Below, piece after piece: positions 1-8,384 of a DNA stretch of 64,000 nt. This stretch comes from Actinomadura coerulea (lineage in GTDB: Bacteria > Actinomycetota > Actinomycetes > Streptosporangiales > Streptosporangiaceae). The stretch lies in contig NZ_JACHMQ010000001.1 in the NCBI RefSeq assembly GCF_014208105.1, forward strand, positions 6,200,001 through 6,264,000, given 5' to 3'. Under the pieces are notes generated by a model. It was not told the origin of the DNA and did no database searches. It saw nothing but the letters and a program-made list of their open reading frames with translations. The translations under genes were made by a program, and so were the position numbers. The number at the start of each line of letters is the position of its first letter. Position 1 is the stretch's first letter.

Positions 1-445
1 CCGTGCCGCGGAGCCAACCGGTCTCGGCCAGCATCGCCAGGAAGTGCGCCGTGCCCAGCAGCATGGTGGTGTGGACGTCGTGGCCGCAGTTGTGCGCCGC
101 GCCCTCCACCGTCGAGCGGTAGGGGACGAGCTTGGTGTCGTGCTGGGGCAGTGCGTCGATGTCCGCGCGCAGCGCGATCATCGGCCCGTCGCCTCCGCGG
201 ACGTCGCAGATGACGCCGGTGCCGTTGGGCAGGACCCGCGGCCGGAGGCCGATCGCCGTCAGGAAGTCGACGATGATCTGGGTCGTGCGGAATTCCTCGA
301 ACGCGATCTCCGGGTGCGCGTGGAGGTCGCGGCGGATTTCGATCAGCTCCGCCTCGCACCGGCGGAGGTACTCGTCGAGCCCGCGCCTGATGCTGCGGGG
401 GTCGAAGCCGGACGCATTGGCGCCCGGGGTCCAGATCTTGGACAT
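1..445 (-). CDS. M20-family amidohydrolase, N-terminal part (cut by window edge)
   Basis: This is the first 148 codons of a zinc-dependent amidohydrolase of the M20D (hippurate hydrolase / N-acyl-amino-acid deacylase) type, which removes acyl groups from amino-acid amides in the cytoplasm. Visible motifs are RRDLHAHPE near residues 38-46, ALRADIDALP near 91-100 and the metal-site motif NCGHDVH near 119-125, where Cys120 and His122 are expected metal ligands. The ATG at 445 is preceded by AGAAGGAAAA at normal spacing. No signal peptide is seen. The C-terminal dimerisation domain lies outside the window, so the substrate cannot be judged. The family assignment is secure. Confidence 0.9.
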   Translation of the reverse strand, partial: MSKIWTPGANASGFDPRSIRRGLDEYLRRCEAELIEIRRDLHAHPEIAFEEFRTTQIIVDFLTAIGLRPRVLPNGTGVICDVRGGDGPMIALRADIDALPQHDTKLVPYRSTVEGAAHNCGHDVHTTMLLGTAHFLAMLAETGWLRGT

Positions 446-668
446 GATGGTTTTCCTTCTGTGGTTTGTCGCGTGGCGTCTGATGATCGCCACGGGGAAT
501 ACCGTACACGGATTACGCGAATTCGCAACATAAGTCCGGCCCTTGCAAACGGTAACCACAAGAACCGGATAAATGGGGAAAAATGGTAAGGTCGCCTAAA
601 ACCGGACTCTGTGCATTCAAAGGCTCCGGCAGGTAAAGACCGATTCGATCCCCTGATCGGGGAATGGC

Positions 669-1028
669 TCAGAGGCCGGAGCGCTGGGCGCGGGTGAGCT
701 TCGCGACCACGAGGTCGTAGGAGTGGTCGACCAGCTCCCCCACCTCCTCGCCGGGCACCGAGCCGTCGAGGACGACGGTGTTCCAGTGCCGCTTGTTGAG
801 GTGGTAGCCGGGCGTGACCGCGGCGTGCCGGGCGCGGAGCTCCTCGGCCAGGTCCGGGTCGCACTTGAGGCTGACGCTGGGCGGCGACGCGCCCAGCGGC
901 ACCAGCGCGAACATCCGCCCGGCGACCTTGAAGACGGCCACCTCGTCGCCGAACGGGTAGTCCTCCACCGCGCCCGGCTTGGCCAGGCACTCCGCGATCA
1001 CTCGATCACGCCACGACCGGTCTGTCAC
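669..1028 (-). CDS. MmcQ/YjbR family protein
   Basis: A 119-residue cytoplasmic protein of the YjbR/MmcQ family, which has a CyaY-like fold and is often called DNA-binding although no reaction is established. Family landmarks are the early YPFGDEVAVFKV segment (about residues 24-35), SLKCDPDLAEELR (about 53-65), PGYHLNKRHWNTV (about 73-85) and a C-terminal helix ending DHSYDLVVAKL. The length is normal for the family. It stands alone, with the amidase gene downstream on the same strand. A second, distant member of the family lies at 18281-18616. Confidence 0.85.
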   Translation of the reverse strand: MTDRSWRDRVIAECLAKPGAVEDYPFGDEVAVFKVAGRMFALVPLGASPPSVSLKCDPDLAEELRARHAAVTPGYHLNKRHWNTVVLDGSVPGEEVGELVDHSYDLVVAKLTRAQRSGL

Positions 1029-1041
1029 CCCTCACACTCTA

Positions 1042-1081
1042 GGGCGGCCCCGGTTCCGGCCCGCCGGGGCCGGGACCGCCC
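1042..1081 (-). terminator. GC-rich hairpin after the amidase gene
   Basis: GGGCGG at 1042-1047 pairs with CCGCCC at 1076-1081, and inner CCCCGG/CCGGGG segments can extend the stem. It lies just beyond the stop codon of the PGRP-type amidase (minus strand, ending at 1090) and before the YjbR stretch. No T-run follows, as is common in high-GC actinomycetes. A terminator role is inferred from position. Confidence 0.45.
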
Positions 1082-1089
1082 TGCCGGGG

Positions 1090-3183
1090 TCAGCGGAGGT
1101 AGACGAGGCCGTCGATGCCGACCATGGGACGGCCCGAGGTGCCCGCCACGACGATCTTGATGGTGTGCGTGCCGCTGGTGCTCCAGGTGCGCGTCCACAT
1201 CAGCTGGCGGTAGGCCGTGGTCGACGCCCGGGTGTCCAGCGTGCCGATCTTGGTGCCGTCCACGTAGACGTACACGGCGCCGAGGTAGGAGGCGCGCTTG
1301 AAGATCAGGCCCGCGGTGCGCCCGGTGAACGTCCAGCTCGCGCTCGCGCCCCGGTACTTGCTGTACATGCCGCGACCGCCCAGGTAGGAGCTGGTCGTGC
1401 TGACGCCCCAGGTGCCGGTGCGGCGCGCGGCGCCCTCGGTCTGGCCGCCGGTGTAGCGGCTCAGGCTGGAGGTTCCGGCGTTGCCCGCGGCGTCCGTGGC
1501 GGCCAGCGTCCAGGTCTGGGTCGTGCCCGGCTTGGAGACCGCGGCCCACTGCGTGGTGGTGGCGGCGAACGTCTTGGCCGCGGGCGACGTGGCCTTCAGC
1601 GAGCTGAGAAGGCCGTTGTCACTGGCCTTCCAGGTGAGCCAGACGGGCCACGCGCCGCTGTTGACCGTCGCCTTGCGCAGGGAGAGCGCCTCGGACGAGA
1701 TGACGGGCCGCGTCGTGTCGGCGACGATCGTGAAGACGGGGGAGGCCGAGGTCGTCCCGTCGGCGAGGACCGCGTTCAGCTGGACCGAGTGCGTCCCGGG
1801 CGCGAGGGTCACCGTGGCCGAGGCGGCGCCCGCGGCCGGCGTCGCGGCGGTCGTGCCGTCCACGCTGACGGTGTAGGTCGCGCCCTCGGCCGGCGTCCAG
1901 TTCAGCGTGGCCGTGCTCTTGGTGTAGTAGCGGCCCCCCGCGGCGGTGGCGCCGGTCACGGTGGCGCTCAGGGCGGGAGTGGTGATCTGCTTGGCGGCCG
2001 TCCGGACGGCGGGGAGCGCGGAGTAGAGCTGCGCGCCCGGGCACGCGGTCGCGAACCCGTCGCGGTGACCGGAGATCGTGTTGAACTCGACCTTCTGCCC
2101 GTAGGGGTACTTCCCGCCCGTCCCGTCGGGGGCGGCCGACGTCAGCGTCGTCTTCGCCGTCGGGTCGACCCCGGTCAGCCCGAGCTTCCACGCGGCGATC
2201 TTCGCGACGCCGTCCAGGGCGGCCTTGGTGGGCGCGACGCCGGGGACGTCCGGGTCGTTCGCGGCCGTGTAGGTGCCGAGGACGGCGATCCCGGTGGTGT
2301 CGGTGTTGAACCCGTAGGTGTGGGCGCCGTGGACGGGGCGGTCGGCGCCCCCGGCCCGCCCCTCGAAGGCCGTGCCGCACTTGTCGACGAGGAAGTTGTA
2401 GCCGATGTCGTTCCAGCCCTGGCTCTGCACGTGGTACAGGAACACCGACCGGATCACCGACGGCGACTCGGTGCAGGAGTACCCGTTGCCCGTGTCGGTG
2501 TGATGGACGAACGCGGCCTTGACCGAAGCGTCGTAGTCCGGCGGCTCCTTGACGAGGGATTCGTCCGCGCCCCATCCGGCCCGCGCCACGATGGCCGGCT
2601 TCGGAGCGGTGACGGGCCCGGCGAGGGGCGTGGTCGCCGCCACCAGCTGCATCCCGGTACCGCCGCCCCGCCCCGCCGCACGGGGCGTCGGCGCGGCCGC
2701 GGAGGCGCCCGGGTCGACCAGGTCGACGCGCAGGCCCTCCGGCAGCGTGCGGCCCTTCTGCCCGGTCACGCGCACGTCGACGCCGTTGGACGGGCCGACC
2801 CACAGCCCGTTCGTCCCGCCGCGTCCGCCCCGGTCGGGGGCATCGGCCAGTTCGGGCTCCAGGGCGCGCCACCCCGACCAGCGGCCGGTCTTCGCGTCCC
2901 GCGTGCGGAGCCGGACGGTTCCCCTGAGCTCCTCGCGGGGCTTGTTCCAGGTGACGCCGACCAGGCTGAAGGGCTCGGTCTCCGCGGCGGGCAGCCCCTT
3001 GGCCTTCTGGCCCGCGGCGGCCGCGGTGGCGAGGTCCGCCAGCGGGCGTGCGTGGACACGGCCAGGGCCCGGCCGGGTCGCGGACGCGGTCGTCGCCGTC
3101 GACGTGGACGAGACCGTCCAGACCACCGTTCCCGCCACCGCCACGGCGGCGAGCGACGTCCCGATCACTGTGCGCTTGAGCAT
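1090..3183 (-). CDS. Secreted peptidoglycan-recognition-type N-acetylmuramoyl-L-alanine amidase
   Basis: A 697-residue exported protein that should cleave the lactyl-amide bond between MurNAc and the stem peptide. Residues 1-28 form a signal peptide (KR, then a hydrophobic stretch). Residues 195-385 carry the amidase_2/PGRP domain. It starts with the typical RAGWGADES and contains the zinc and active-site residues VHH (227-228), GYNF (Tyr262), SGHRD (His373) and Cys381. An Ig-like/Big domain and a C-terminal beta-sandwich with two VYVDGT-like strands follow, probably wall or sugar binding. The ATG at 3183 starts the only convincing signal peptide. It is a single gene, divergent from the ligase gene. 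A wall-remodelling role is inferred; an immune-type role is not suggested. Confidence 0.9.
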   Translation of the reverse strand: MLKRTVIGTSLAAVAVAGTVVWTVSSTSTATTASATRPGPGRVHARPLADLATAAAAGQKAKGLPAAETEPFSLVGVTWNKPREELRGTVRLRTRDAKTGRWSGWRALEPELADAPDRGGRGGTNGLWVGPSNGVDVRVTGQKGRTLPEGLRVDLVDPGASAAAPTPRAAGRGGGTGMQLVAATTPLAGPVTAPKPAIVARAGWGADESLVKEPPDYDASVKAAFVHHTDTGNGYSCTESPSVIRSVFLYHVQSQGWNDIGYNFLVDKCGTAFEGRAGGADRPVHGAHTYGFNTDTTGIAVLGTYTAANDPDVPGVAPTKAALDGVAKIAAWKLGLTGVDPTAKTTLTSAAPDGTGGKYPYGQKVEFNTISGHRDGFATACPGAQLYSALPAVRTAAKQITTPALSATVTGATAAGGRYYTKSTATLNWTPAEGATYTVSVDGTTAATPAAGAASATVTLAPGTHSVQLNAVLADGTTSASPVFTIVADTTRPVISSEALSLRKATVNSGAWPVWLTWKASDNGLLSSLKATSPAAKTFAATTTQWAAVSKPGTTQTWTLAATDAAGNAGTSSLSRYTGGQTEGAARRTGTWGVSTTSSYLGGRGMYSKYRGASASWTFTGRTAGLIFKRASYLGAVYVYVDGTKIGTLDTRASTTAYRQLMWTRTWSTSGTHTIKIVVAGTSGRPMVGIDGLVYLR

Positions 3184-3375
3184 GCTTCCCCGTTCACGTT
3201 CCGACCCCGGTGATCATTCAGCGCGGAGATCACGCAGAACGTTACAGCTCGTTCGGCCTTGTGCGACCCCCGCCACCGGCGGGGGCCAGCGTGAGGCAAT
3301 GACCTGCCCAAACTCGTCCGGAACGGCACTCGCCGCGCCCCCGGCGGGTACCTCGGACGGGAACCGCGATCGGGG

Positions 3376-4383
3376 GTGGGGGTGCGCATCCAGGGACCCG
3401 TCGCCCCTATGGCCGCGACCGCGATCGACCATATCCCGCGGGAGGGAGCCTGTTCAGGCGGCTGCCGCTACGAACCCAAGTTCGACGGGTTCCGCTGCGT
3501 CGCCCGCGTGGACGAGGAAGGCGATGTCCAGCTCTGGTCACGCCGTCTCAAGCGGCTGGACGCGGCCTTCCCCGAGATCGTCTCCGCGGTCTCCGGAACC
3601 CTCCCGCCCGGCACGGTGGTGGACGGCGAGATCGTCCGCTGGGGAAGCGACGGCCGCCTGGACTTCTCGGCCCTCCAGCGCCGCCACGTCACCCGCCGCA
3701 CCGGCGCCCCGATCACCGAGCCGTGCCACTACGTGGTCTTCGACGTCCTGGAGACCGGCGGAAAGGACCACCGCTCCGCCCCCCTCTCCGCCCGCCGTAC
3801 CGAGCTGGAGCGGCTGCTGCGCGACCTCCCCGGCAGCTCCCGCGTCGTCCTCTGCCCGCAGCTGCGCGACGTGGGGGAAGCCCGCCTGTGGTTCGAGATC
3901 CTCGTCGCCCAGGGCATCGAGGGCCTGGTCGTGAAGGCCGCGGGCGACCCCTACAAGGAGGGGAGGCGCGGCTGGTGGAAGATCAAGCACCGGACGACGA
4001 CCGAGGCGCTCATCGGCGGCGTGACCGGCACGCTCGAACGGCCGGAGTCCCTGCTTCTGGGCAGGTACACGACCGCCGGGGTGCTGCGTGTGGTCGCCCG
4101 GACCGCGCCCCTCACCCCCCGGGCGCGCGCGGAACTGGCCGGCGCCCTCTCCCGGGCGGGCGCCGACCACCCCTGGCCGGAGCCCCTGCCCGCGGGCTGG
4201 GCCGGCGGCCTCCCCGCGACCAGGGGCCCGGTCCACTACACCCGCGTCGCCCCGGACACCGTCGCGGAGATCAGCGTGGACGCCGCCGTGGAACACGGCC
4301 GCTGGCGCCACGCGGCCCGCTTCGTCCGCCTGAGGCGCGACCTGACCCCCGGCGACGTCCCCCAGAACCTGGACCTGGCCTGA
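3376..4383 (+). CDS. LigC-type ATP-dependent DNA ligase-like protein
   Basis: A 335-residue nucleotidyltransferase plus OB-fold ligase. The adenylated lysine is Lys35 in YEPKFDGFR (32-40). Other nucleotidyltransferase motifs are VVDGEIV (81-87), HYVVFDVLE (118-126), EGLVVKAAG (182-190) and WWKIKHR (200-206). The OB domain follows from about 210. The length matches the short actinobacterial LigC group, which acts in gap and nick repair. Three starts are possible: GTG 3376, GTG 3382 and ATG 3409. The N-terminal PVAPMAATA segment resembles the usual PVxPMLA start, so a GTG is preferred. No Ku or LigD polymerase domain adjoins it. Confidence 0.9.
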   Translation: MGVRIQGPVAPMAATAIDHIPREGACSGGCRYEPKFDGFRCVARVDEEGDVQLWSRRLKRLDAAFPEIVSAVSGTLPPGTVVDGEIVRWGSDGRLDFSALQRRHVTRRTGAPITEPCHYVVFDVLETGGKDHRSAPLSARRTELERLLRDLPGSSRVVLCPQLRDVGEARLWFEILVAQGIEGLVVKAAGDPYKEGRRGWWKIKHRTTTEALIGGVTGTLERPESLLLGRYTTAGVLRVVARTAPLTPRARAELAGALSRAGADHPWPEPLPAGWAGGLPATRGPVHYTRVAPDTVAEISVDAAVEHGRWRHAARFVRLRRDLTPGDVPQNLDLA

Positions 4384-4414
4384 CCCCGAAACGCCCCGCG
4401 GGGCCGTCGGCCGG

Positions 4415-5005
4415 TCAGGCGGCCCCGGCGGGACGGCCGAGCCCGGCGAGGTGGGAGGCGATGATCTCGCGCATCCGCGCCGGGGTGGTCTGGTGGGGAT
4501 GGGTCGCGGCGTGGACGGCCAGGCCGTCGACGAGGGCGTGCAGCCGGTCGGTCTCGTACTCCACGGCGGGTTCGGGAACGTCCAGCGAGCGCACGAGGGA
4601 GCGGCAGCCCTCGCGCAGGAGGCCGTATCCCTCGCTCTGCAGGGCCCGCAGCTCCGGATCGACCATCGCGCGGGCGGTGAAGGCCAGCCATACCCGGTTC
4701 TCGACGGCCCGCTCCTCGTCCATCGGCAGCAGTTCGGCGAGCACCAGTTCGGCCCGGCGGCGCTGATCGGGTTCGGGGGGCAGCGCCGCCATGCGCCGCT
4801 GGATCCGCTCGATGATCGCGCGCAGGGTGAACGCCAGCAGCTCGGACTGCGTGGCGAAGTAGTGCCGCAGCGAACCCATCGACAGCCCGGCCTCGCTCGC
4901 CACGTTGCGAACCGAGGCCCGGTCCAGACCGTCGCGCAGGACCACCCGCAACACCGCCGCAGCCACGTCCAGGCGCCGCTGCTCACCGTCCACCACTCGA
5001 GGCAT
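4415..5005 (-). CDS. TetR-family transcriptional repressor
   Basis: A 196-residue repressor. The N-terminal helix-turn-helix spans roughly residues 10-56 (VRNVASEAGLSMGSLRHYFATQSELL), followed by an all-helical ligand-binding part typical of TetR_C. The ATG at 5005 follows a GGGGG stretch. It is divergent from the membrane-protein gene at 5088. The 82-bp gap holds two similar palindromes (5013-5034 and 5045-5064), so it probably controls itself and the divergent gene. The ligand is unknown. The final codons end against the convergent ligase gene, 31 bp away. Confidence 0.92.
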   Translation of the reverse strand: MPRVVDGEQRRLDVAAAVLRVVLRDGLDRASVRNVASEAGLSMGSLRHYFATQSELLAFTLRAIIERIQRRMAALPPEPDQRRRAELVLAELLPMDEERAVENRVWLAFTARAMVDPELRALQSEGYGLLREGCRSLVRSLDVPEPAVEYETDRLHALVDGLAVHAATHPHQTTPARMREIIASHLAGLGRPAGAA

Positions 5006-5012
5006 CCCCCAT

Positions 5013-5034
5013 TAGTAGCACAGTCGTGCTACTA
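5013..5034. promoter_or_regulatory. Palindromic operator 1, TetR/membrane-protein gap
   Basis: Perfect inverted repeat TAGTAGCAC-N4-GTGCTACTA, only 7 bp upstream of the TetR start codon. Size, symmetry and position are those of a TetR-family autoregulatory site. The assignment to the adjacent TetR is inferred. Confidence 0.75.
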
Positions 5035-5044
5035 TCCGCCGGGA

Positions 5045-5064
5045 AGTAGCACAGTTGTACTAGT
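5045..5064. promoter_or_regulatory. Palindromic operator 2, imperfect copy
   Basis: AGTAGCAC-N4-GTACTAGT has the same left arm as operator 1, with 6 of 8 positions kept in the right arm. Its centre is 31 bp from that of operator 1, about three helical turns, so two repressor dimers could bind the same face of DNA. It lies 24 bp before the start of the divergent membrane-protein gene. Confidence 0.65.
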
Positions 5065-5087
5065 AAACGTCGAACGGAGACCGCCCG

Positions 5088-6143
5088 ATGCGCCTGAGAT
5101 CCCCCTCGCGACCCCTGCCCGGCACAGGCCCGTCGTCGGGCGGCGGCACGATCCGGTCCCTGCTCCGCAGCCGCGCCGCATGGTCGGCCGCCCTGGGATG
5201 GGCGGCGGTGAACGCGCTGGTGCTGGTCCTGGCCGGCCGCAGGCTCCCGCTCGACCTGCACGACGCCGGGGAGCGCACCACGTCCGCCCACCTGGTCGAC
5301 CTCAACGTCCGGCTCGCCGAGGTCTTCCTCGTCATGGGCCTGGTCTTCCTCCTCACCCGGCGCCGGTCCAGGCCCGACCTGGCGGACCGCGCCCCCGAGC
5401 GCGCCACCGCGCTCCGCGAGACTCTGCTGCTCATCGCCTACGGCGCGGGCGGGCTCGCCCTCGGGTTCGCGGTGGGACGGGCGTTCGGCTGGCACCCGTT
5501 CGGCCTGCACCTGGCCGGCTCGATGAACGAGACGAACGACCACGTCACGCGGGCCGAGGCGATCGCCTGGGCCGGTTACAACCTGGTGGTGTTCGCGGTC
5601 GCGCCGCTGGTGTACTTCCGGCGCCGCTACAGCGCCCGGGCGCTCAACCTCGTCTCCGCCGACCGGCGCGGCGACCTGCGCCTCATCGTCGTCGTGCTGC
5701 TGGTCGAGGCGGCCGTGCAGACCGCCGCGCTGCGGCCGGAGATCTTCGGCCTCGGCGCCCGGCAGCTGCTGCTGGGCGCGCCGCTCACCTTCGTCCTCTA
5801 CATGGCGGGGACGGTCCTGCCGACGATGGTCTTCGTCTACGCGATCCTCATCCCCCGGTTCGCCAGGCTGACCGGCTCGGTCGCGACCACCGTGATCTTC
5901 GGCGGACTGGCCTACGCGGCGCTGCACGTGAGCGACTCCTGGACGGAGTACGGCTCCCCCCGGGAGGCGGCCGTCTCGATCGCCTTCCTGCTGCTCACCT
6001 ACTTCGGCCCCGGCATGGTGAAGGCGTGGCTGACCGTGCGCACCGGCAACGCGTGGGTGCACGTCTGGGCCTACCACGCCCTGGCGCCCCACACCCTGGT
6101 CGACACCCCCCACGTCGCGCACACTTTCGGCATCCACCGATGA
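5088..6143 (+). CDS. Multi-pass membrane protein, possibly CPBP-like
   Basis: A 351-residue integral membrane protein with about eight hydrophobic segments (for example near residues 34-52, 78-95, 118-138, 162-178, 200-217, 228-262 and 263-290). The polar NAWVHVWAYHAL stretch near the C terminus and the topology recall CPBP-type intramembrane proteases. However, the diagnostic EExxxR motif is not seen, so protease activity is not claimed. The ATG at 5088 has GGAG upstream. It is divergent from, and probably repressed by, the TetR gene at 4415-5005. Function unknown; a ligand- or stress-inducible membrane protein is inferred from context. Confidence 0.75.
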   Translation: MRLRSPSRPLPGTGPSSGGGTIRSLLRSRAAWSAALGWAAVNALVLVLAGRRLPLDLHDAGERTTSAHLVDLNVRLAEVFLVMGLVFLLTRRRSRPDLADRAPERATALRETLLLIAYGAGGLALGFAVGRAFGWHPFGLHLAGSMNETNDHVTRAEAIAWAGYNLVVFAVAPLVYFRRRYSARALNLVSADRRGDLRLIVVVLLVEAAVQTAALRPEIFGLGARQLLLGAPLTFVLYMAGTVLPTMVFVYAILIPRFARLTGSVATTVIFGGLAYAALHVSDSWTEYGSPREAAVSIAFLLLTYFGPGMVKAWLTVRTGNAWVHVWAYHALAPHTLVDTPHVAHTFGIHR

Positions 6144-6218
6144 TCCGGACGGGGAGCTCCGGTCTCCGGTCGGTCGGGCGCCCGGTGACCGGCGATCGGA
6201 GTACCGGCCCCGGTGCGG

Positions 6219-7469
6219 TCACCGCTGGGCGCGGGCGAGGTACAGGGCCTGCTCGCGCTCGTTGCGGGTGAGCCCGGCGGCGCGCCGGAACTCCTCGCGG
6301 GCCTCGTCGAGGCGGCCCAGCTTCTCCAGCAGGTCGCCGCGCACGGCGGGCAGCTGCGGATAGTTCCCGAGGGAGCGCTCCTCCAGCAGGGCGTCCGCGA
6401 TCTCCAGGCCCCGGGCCGGGCCGTACGCCATGCCCACCGCGACCGCGCGGTTCAGCTCCACCACCGGGGACGGGGCGAGGTGGGCGAGCACCCGGTACAG
6501 GGCGGCCATCCGCTCCCAGTCGGTGTCCTCGGCGGCGGCCGCGCGGGCGTGGCAGGCGGCGATCGCGGCCTGCAGCCCGTACGGGCCGAGCGTGCCGAGG
6601 GCCTCGGCACGCGCGAGGGCGGCGAGCCCCCGGTTGACGAGCAGGCGGTCCCAGCGGCTCCGGTCCTGGTCGAGGAGCAGGACGGGCTCGCCGTCCGGGC
6701 CCGTCCTGGCGCGGATCCGGGACGCCTGGATCTCCATCAGGGCGACCAGCCCGTGCACCTCGGCCTCGCCGGGCATGAGGCCGGCCAGGAGGCGGCCCAG
6801 GCGCAGCGCCTCCTCGCACAGCGCCGGACGCGTCCAGTCGTCGCCGGCGGTCGCCGAGTAGCCCTCGTTGAAGACCAGGTAGACGACCTCCAGGACGGAC
6901 GCGAGCCGGGCGGGCAGTTCGTCCGGCGGGGGCAGCTCGATCGGCACCCGCCCGTCGGCGAGGGCGCGCTTGGCCCGGAAGATCCGCTGTCCCACGGTCG
7001 GCTCCGGGACGAGGAAGGCCCGTGCGATCTCCTGCGTCGTCAGGCCGCCCAGCAGTCGCAGGGTCAGCGCCACCCGCCCCTCGGGCCGCAGCACGGGATG
7101 GCAGGCGGTGAACAGCAGGCGCAGCAGGTCGTCGCCGATGTGGTCGTCGAGGGCGTCGTCCAGTTCCGCCTCGGCCGACTCCCGGCGGACCTCCAGGTCG
7201 CGGCCGATCTCCGCGAGCTTGTCGGCGTACCGGGCGTTGCGGCGGATCAGGTCGATCGCCTTGTGCCTGGCCGTGAGCATGAGCCATGCGCCCGGGTTGT
7301 CGGGCACGCCGGTTCGCGGCCACTGCTCCAGCGCGCTGACCAGGGCGTCCTGAGCCAGTTCCTCGGCCAGGCCGACATCGTTGACCAGCCTGGCCAGACC
7401 CGCGACCACCTGCGCGGACTCGATCCGCCAGACCGCCTCGACCGTCCGGTGCGAGTCGCCACCCGTCAT
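6219..7469 (-). CDS. ECF42-type RNA polymerase sigma factor with long C-terminal extension
   Basis: A 416-residue group IV sigma factor. Region 2 covers about residues 10-75 (ESAQVVAGLARLVND, AWLMLTARHKAIDLIRRNA) and region 4 about 120-175 (LLRLLFTACHPVL, LTTQEIARAFLVPEPTVGQRI). A roughly 220-residue helical, TPR-like extension follows, with the family signature VVYLVFNEGYSA near 200 and PVVELNRAVAV near 340. This architecture is the ECF42 group, whose partners carry DGPF domains and whose extension replaces an anti-sigma factor. The DGPF gene lies immediately upstream. The ATG at 7469 is preferred to a GTG at 7505 because family members begin a few residues before VEAVWRIES. Confidence 0.92.
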   Translation of the reverse strand: MTGGDSHRTVEAVWRIESAQVVAGLARLVNDVGLAEELAQDALVSALEQWPRTGVPDNPGAWLMLTARHKAIDLIRRNARYADKLAEIGRDLEVRRESAEAELDDALDDHIGDDLLRLLFTACHPVLRPEGRVALTLRLLGGLTTQEIARAFLVPEPTVGQRIFRAKRALADGRVPIELPPPDELPARLASVLEVVYLVFNEGYSATAGDDWTRPALCEEALRLGRLLAGLMPGEAEVHGLVALMEIQASRIRARTGPDGEPVLLLDQDRSRWDRLLVNRGLAALARAEALGTLGPYGLQAAIAACHARAAAAEDTDWERMAALYRVLAHLAPSPVVELNRAVAVGMAYGPARGLEIADALLEERSLGNYPQLPAVRGDLLEKLGRLDEAREEFRRAAGLTRNEREQALYLARAQR

Positions 7470-7519
7470 GGCCCGATCCAACCACCCCGGCGACCGCCGC
7501 CGCACCCGTCCGCCGACGC

Positions 7520-7554
7520 GTGCGCCCCCGGCCGGAACCCGGCCGGGGGCGCAC
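7520..7554 (-). terminator. Strong hairpin between the DGPF and sigma genes
   Basis: A perfect 16-bp stem, 7520-7535 against 7539-7554, with an AAC loop, starting GTGCGCCCCCGG. It sits in the 109-bp gap after the DGPF stop and before the sigma start on the same strand. It could terminate part of the transcripts and set a lower dose of sigma factor than of DGPF protein. That role is inferred. Confidence 0.6.
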
Positions 7555-7578
7555 GGCTCGGTGAGCCGGTGGACGCGG

Positions 7579-7953
7579 TCACTCAGGGGCGGCGAAGTCC
7601 TCCGGGCCCATCACGCGCAGCACGTCCGCCTCGCCTTCCCAGCCCTTCCAGTGGTCGCGGTGGACCTTCAGAAAGCGGGACGTCCACTCCATGGCCTCCT
7701 CCTTGGACCGGACTTCGAACAGGGAGTAGCTGATCAGCTCCTTGGCCTCGGCGAACGGGCCGTCCATGACGTTCAGCGCGCCCCCGGCGAGGGTGATCCG
7801 TGCCCCCTCCGAACTGGGCGCCAGCCCGGCGGTGTCCAGGAGGGCTCCGGACCGGGTCGCCTCCTCGCCGAGCTTGGCGATGGCCTCCATCAGATCGGCG
7901 GGCGGCGGCGTGCCGGGCAGGTCGGTGGCCCTGAGGATGATCATGTATCGCAT
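7579..7953 (-). CDS. DGPF/YCII-domain protein, partner of ECF42 sigma
   Basis: A 124-residue cytoplasmic protein with the YCII-related dimeric alpha-beta barrel fold. It starts MRYMIILRA and carries the name-giving motif VMDGPFAEAKELISYSLFEV (about residues 62-81) and an EEAMEWTSRF helix. The ATG at 7953 is preceded by GAAGGAGA. DGPF genes occur almost always beside ECF42 sigma genes. Direct anti-sigma activity has not been shown for this family, and the sigma extension is thought to be the control element. No catalytic residues can be named. Confidence 0.9.
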   Translation of the reverse strand: MRYMIILRATDLPGTPPPADLMEAIAKLGEEATRSGALLDTAGLAPSSEGARITLAGGALNVMDGPFAEAKELISYSLFEVRSKEEAMEWTSRFLKVHRDHWKGWEGEADVLRVMGPEDFAAPE

Positions 7954-8384
7954 GGTGCTCTCCTTCGATGACGGTGTCGGACGGACGGGTGGTCGGGGGT
8001 TCAGGCGCGGCCGGGCACGGCGCGCCGGGGGCCCGGCTCCTGCTGCCCCTCTCGGCCCTCTGCCGACACTTCGAACGGGGAGACGCGGTTTCGACAGCCC
8101 GGCCGGATTTTCTCGAAAACTTTTCCGGCGGACGGCGGGCCGACGCGTTTCGCCTGGTCACCGGGCTGCGGTCCCGCGGCGGTCTTTCGCCGGACCGCTC
8201 GACCGCCGGAGGGACCGGATTACTGATCGTGATTCTCTGGCGACTCTTCTCGTCCTACGGTAAAACAGACACTGATGTTCTTCTGAGCTTGTCGCCGGAC
8301 GACCGGGATCTGCCGATCCTCGCCAAGGGCCGCGGCGCCAAGGGCATCTCCATGCACGAGAGTCGACCTGAAAGGCATCGCCAG
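7954..8384. other. Non-coding gap between divergent DGPF and DUF4185 genes
   Basis: No convincing gene is seen. Open frames through here lack codon bias and any recognisable domain. The gap should hold both divergent promoters. A less GC-rich patch with short T and A runs lies near 8108-8125, but no confident -10/-35 pair could be assigned. Confidence 0.5.

Noticed and set aside
979..3213. 744-codon open frame on the plus strand
   Set aside because: It is antisense to the amidase gene, which has a signal peptide and all zinc ligands. The frame is Arg/Gly-rich with no domain, a usual shadow in high-GC DNA.
5088..6143. Confident call of CPBP protease for the TetR-linked membrane protein
   Set aside because: Topology is similar, but the EExxxR and FxxxH motifs could not be found, unlike the true CPBP protein at 28156-28989.
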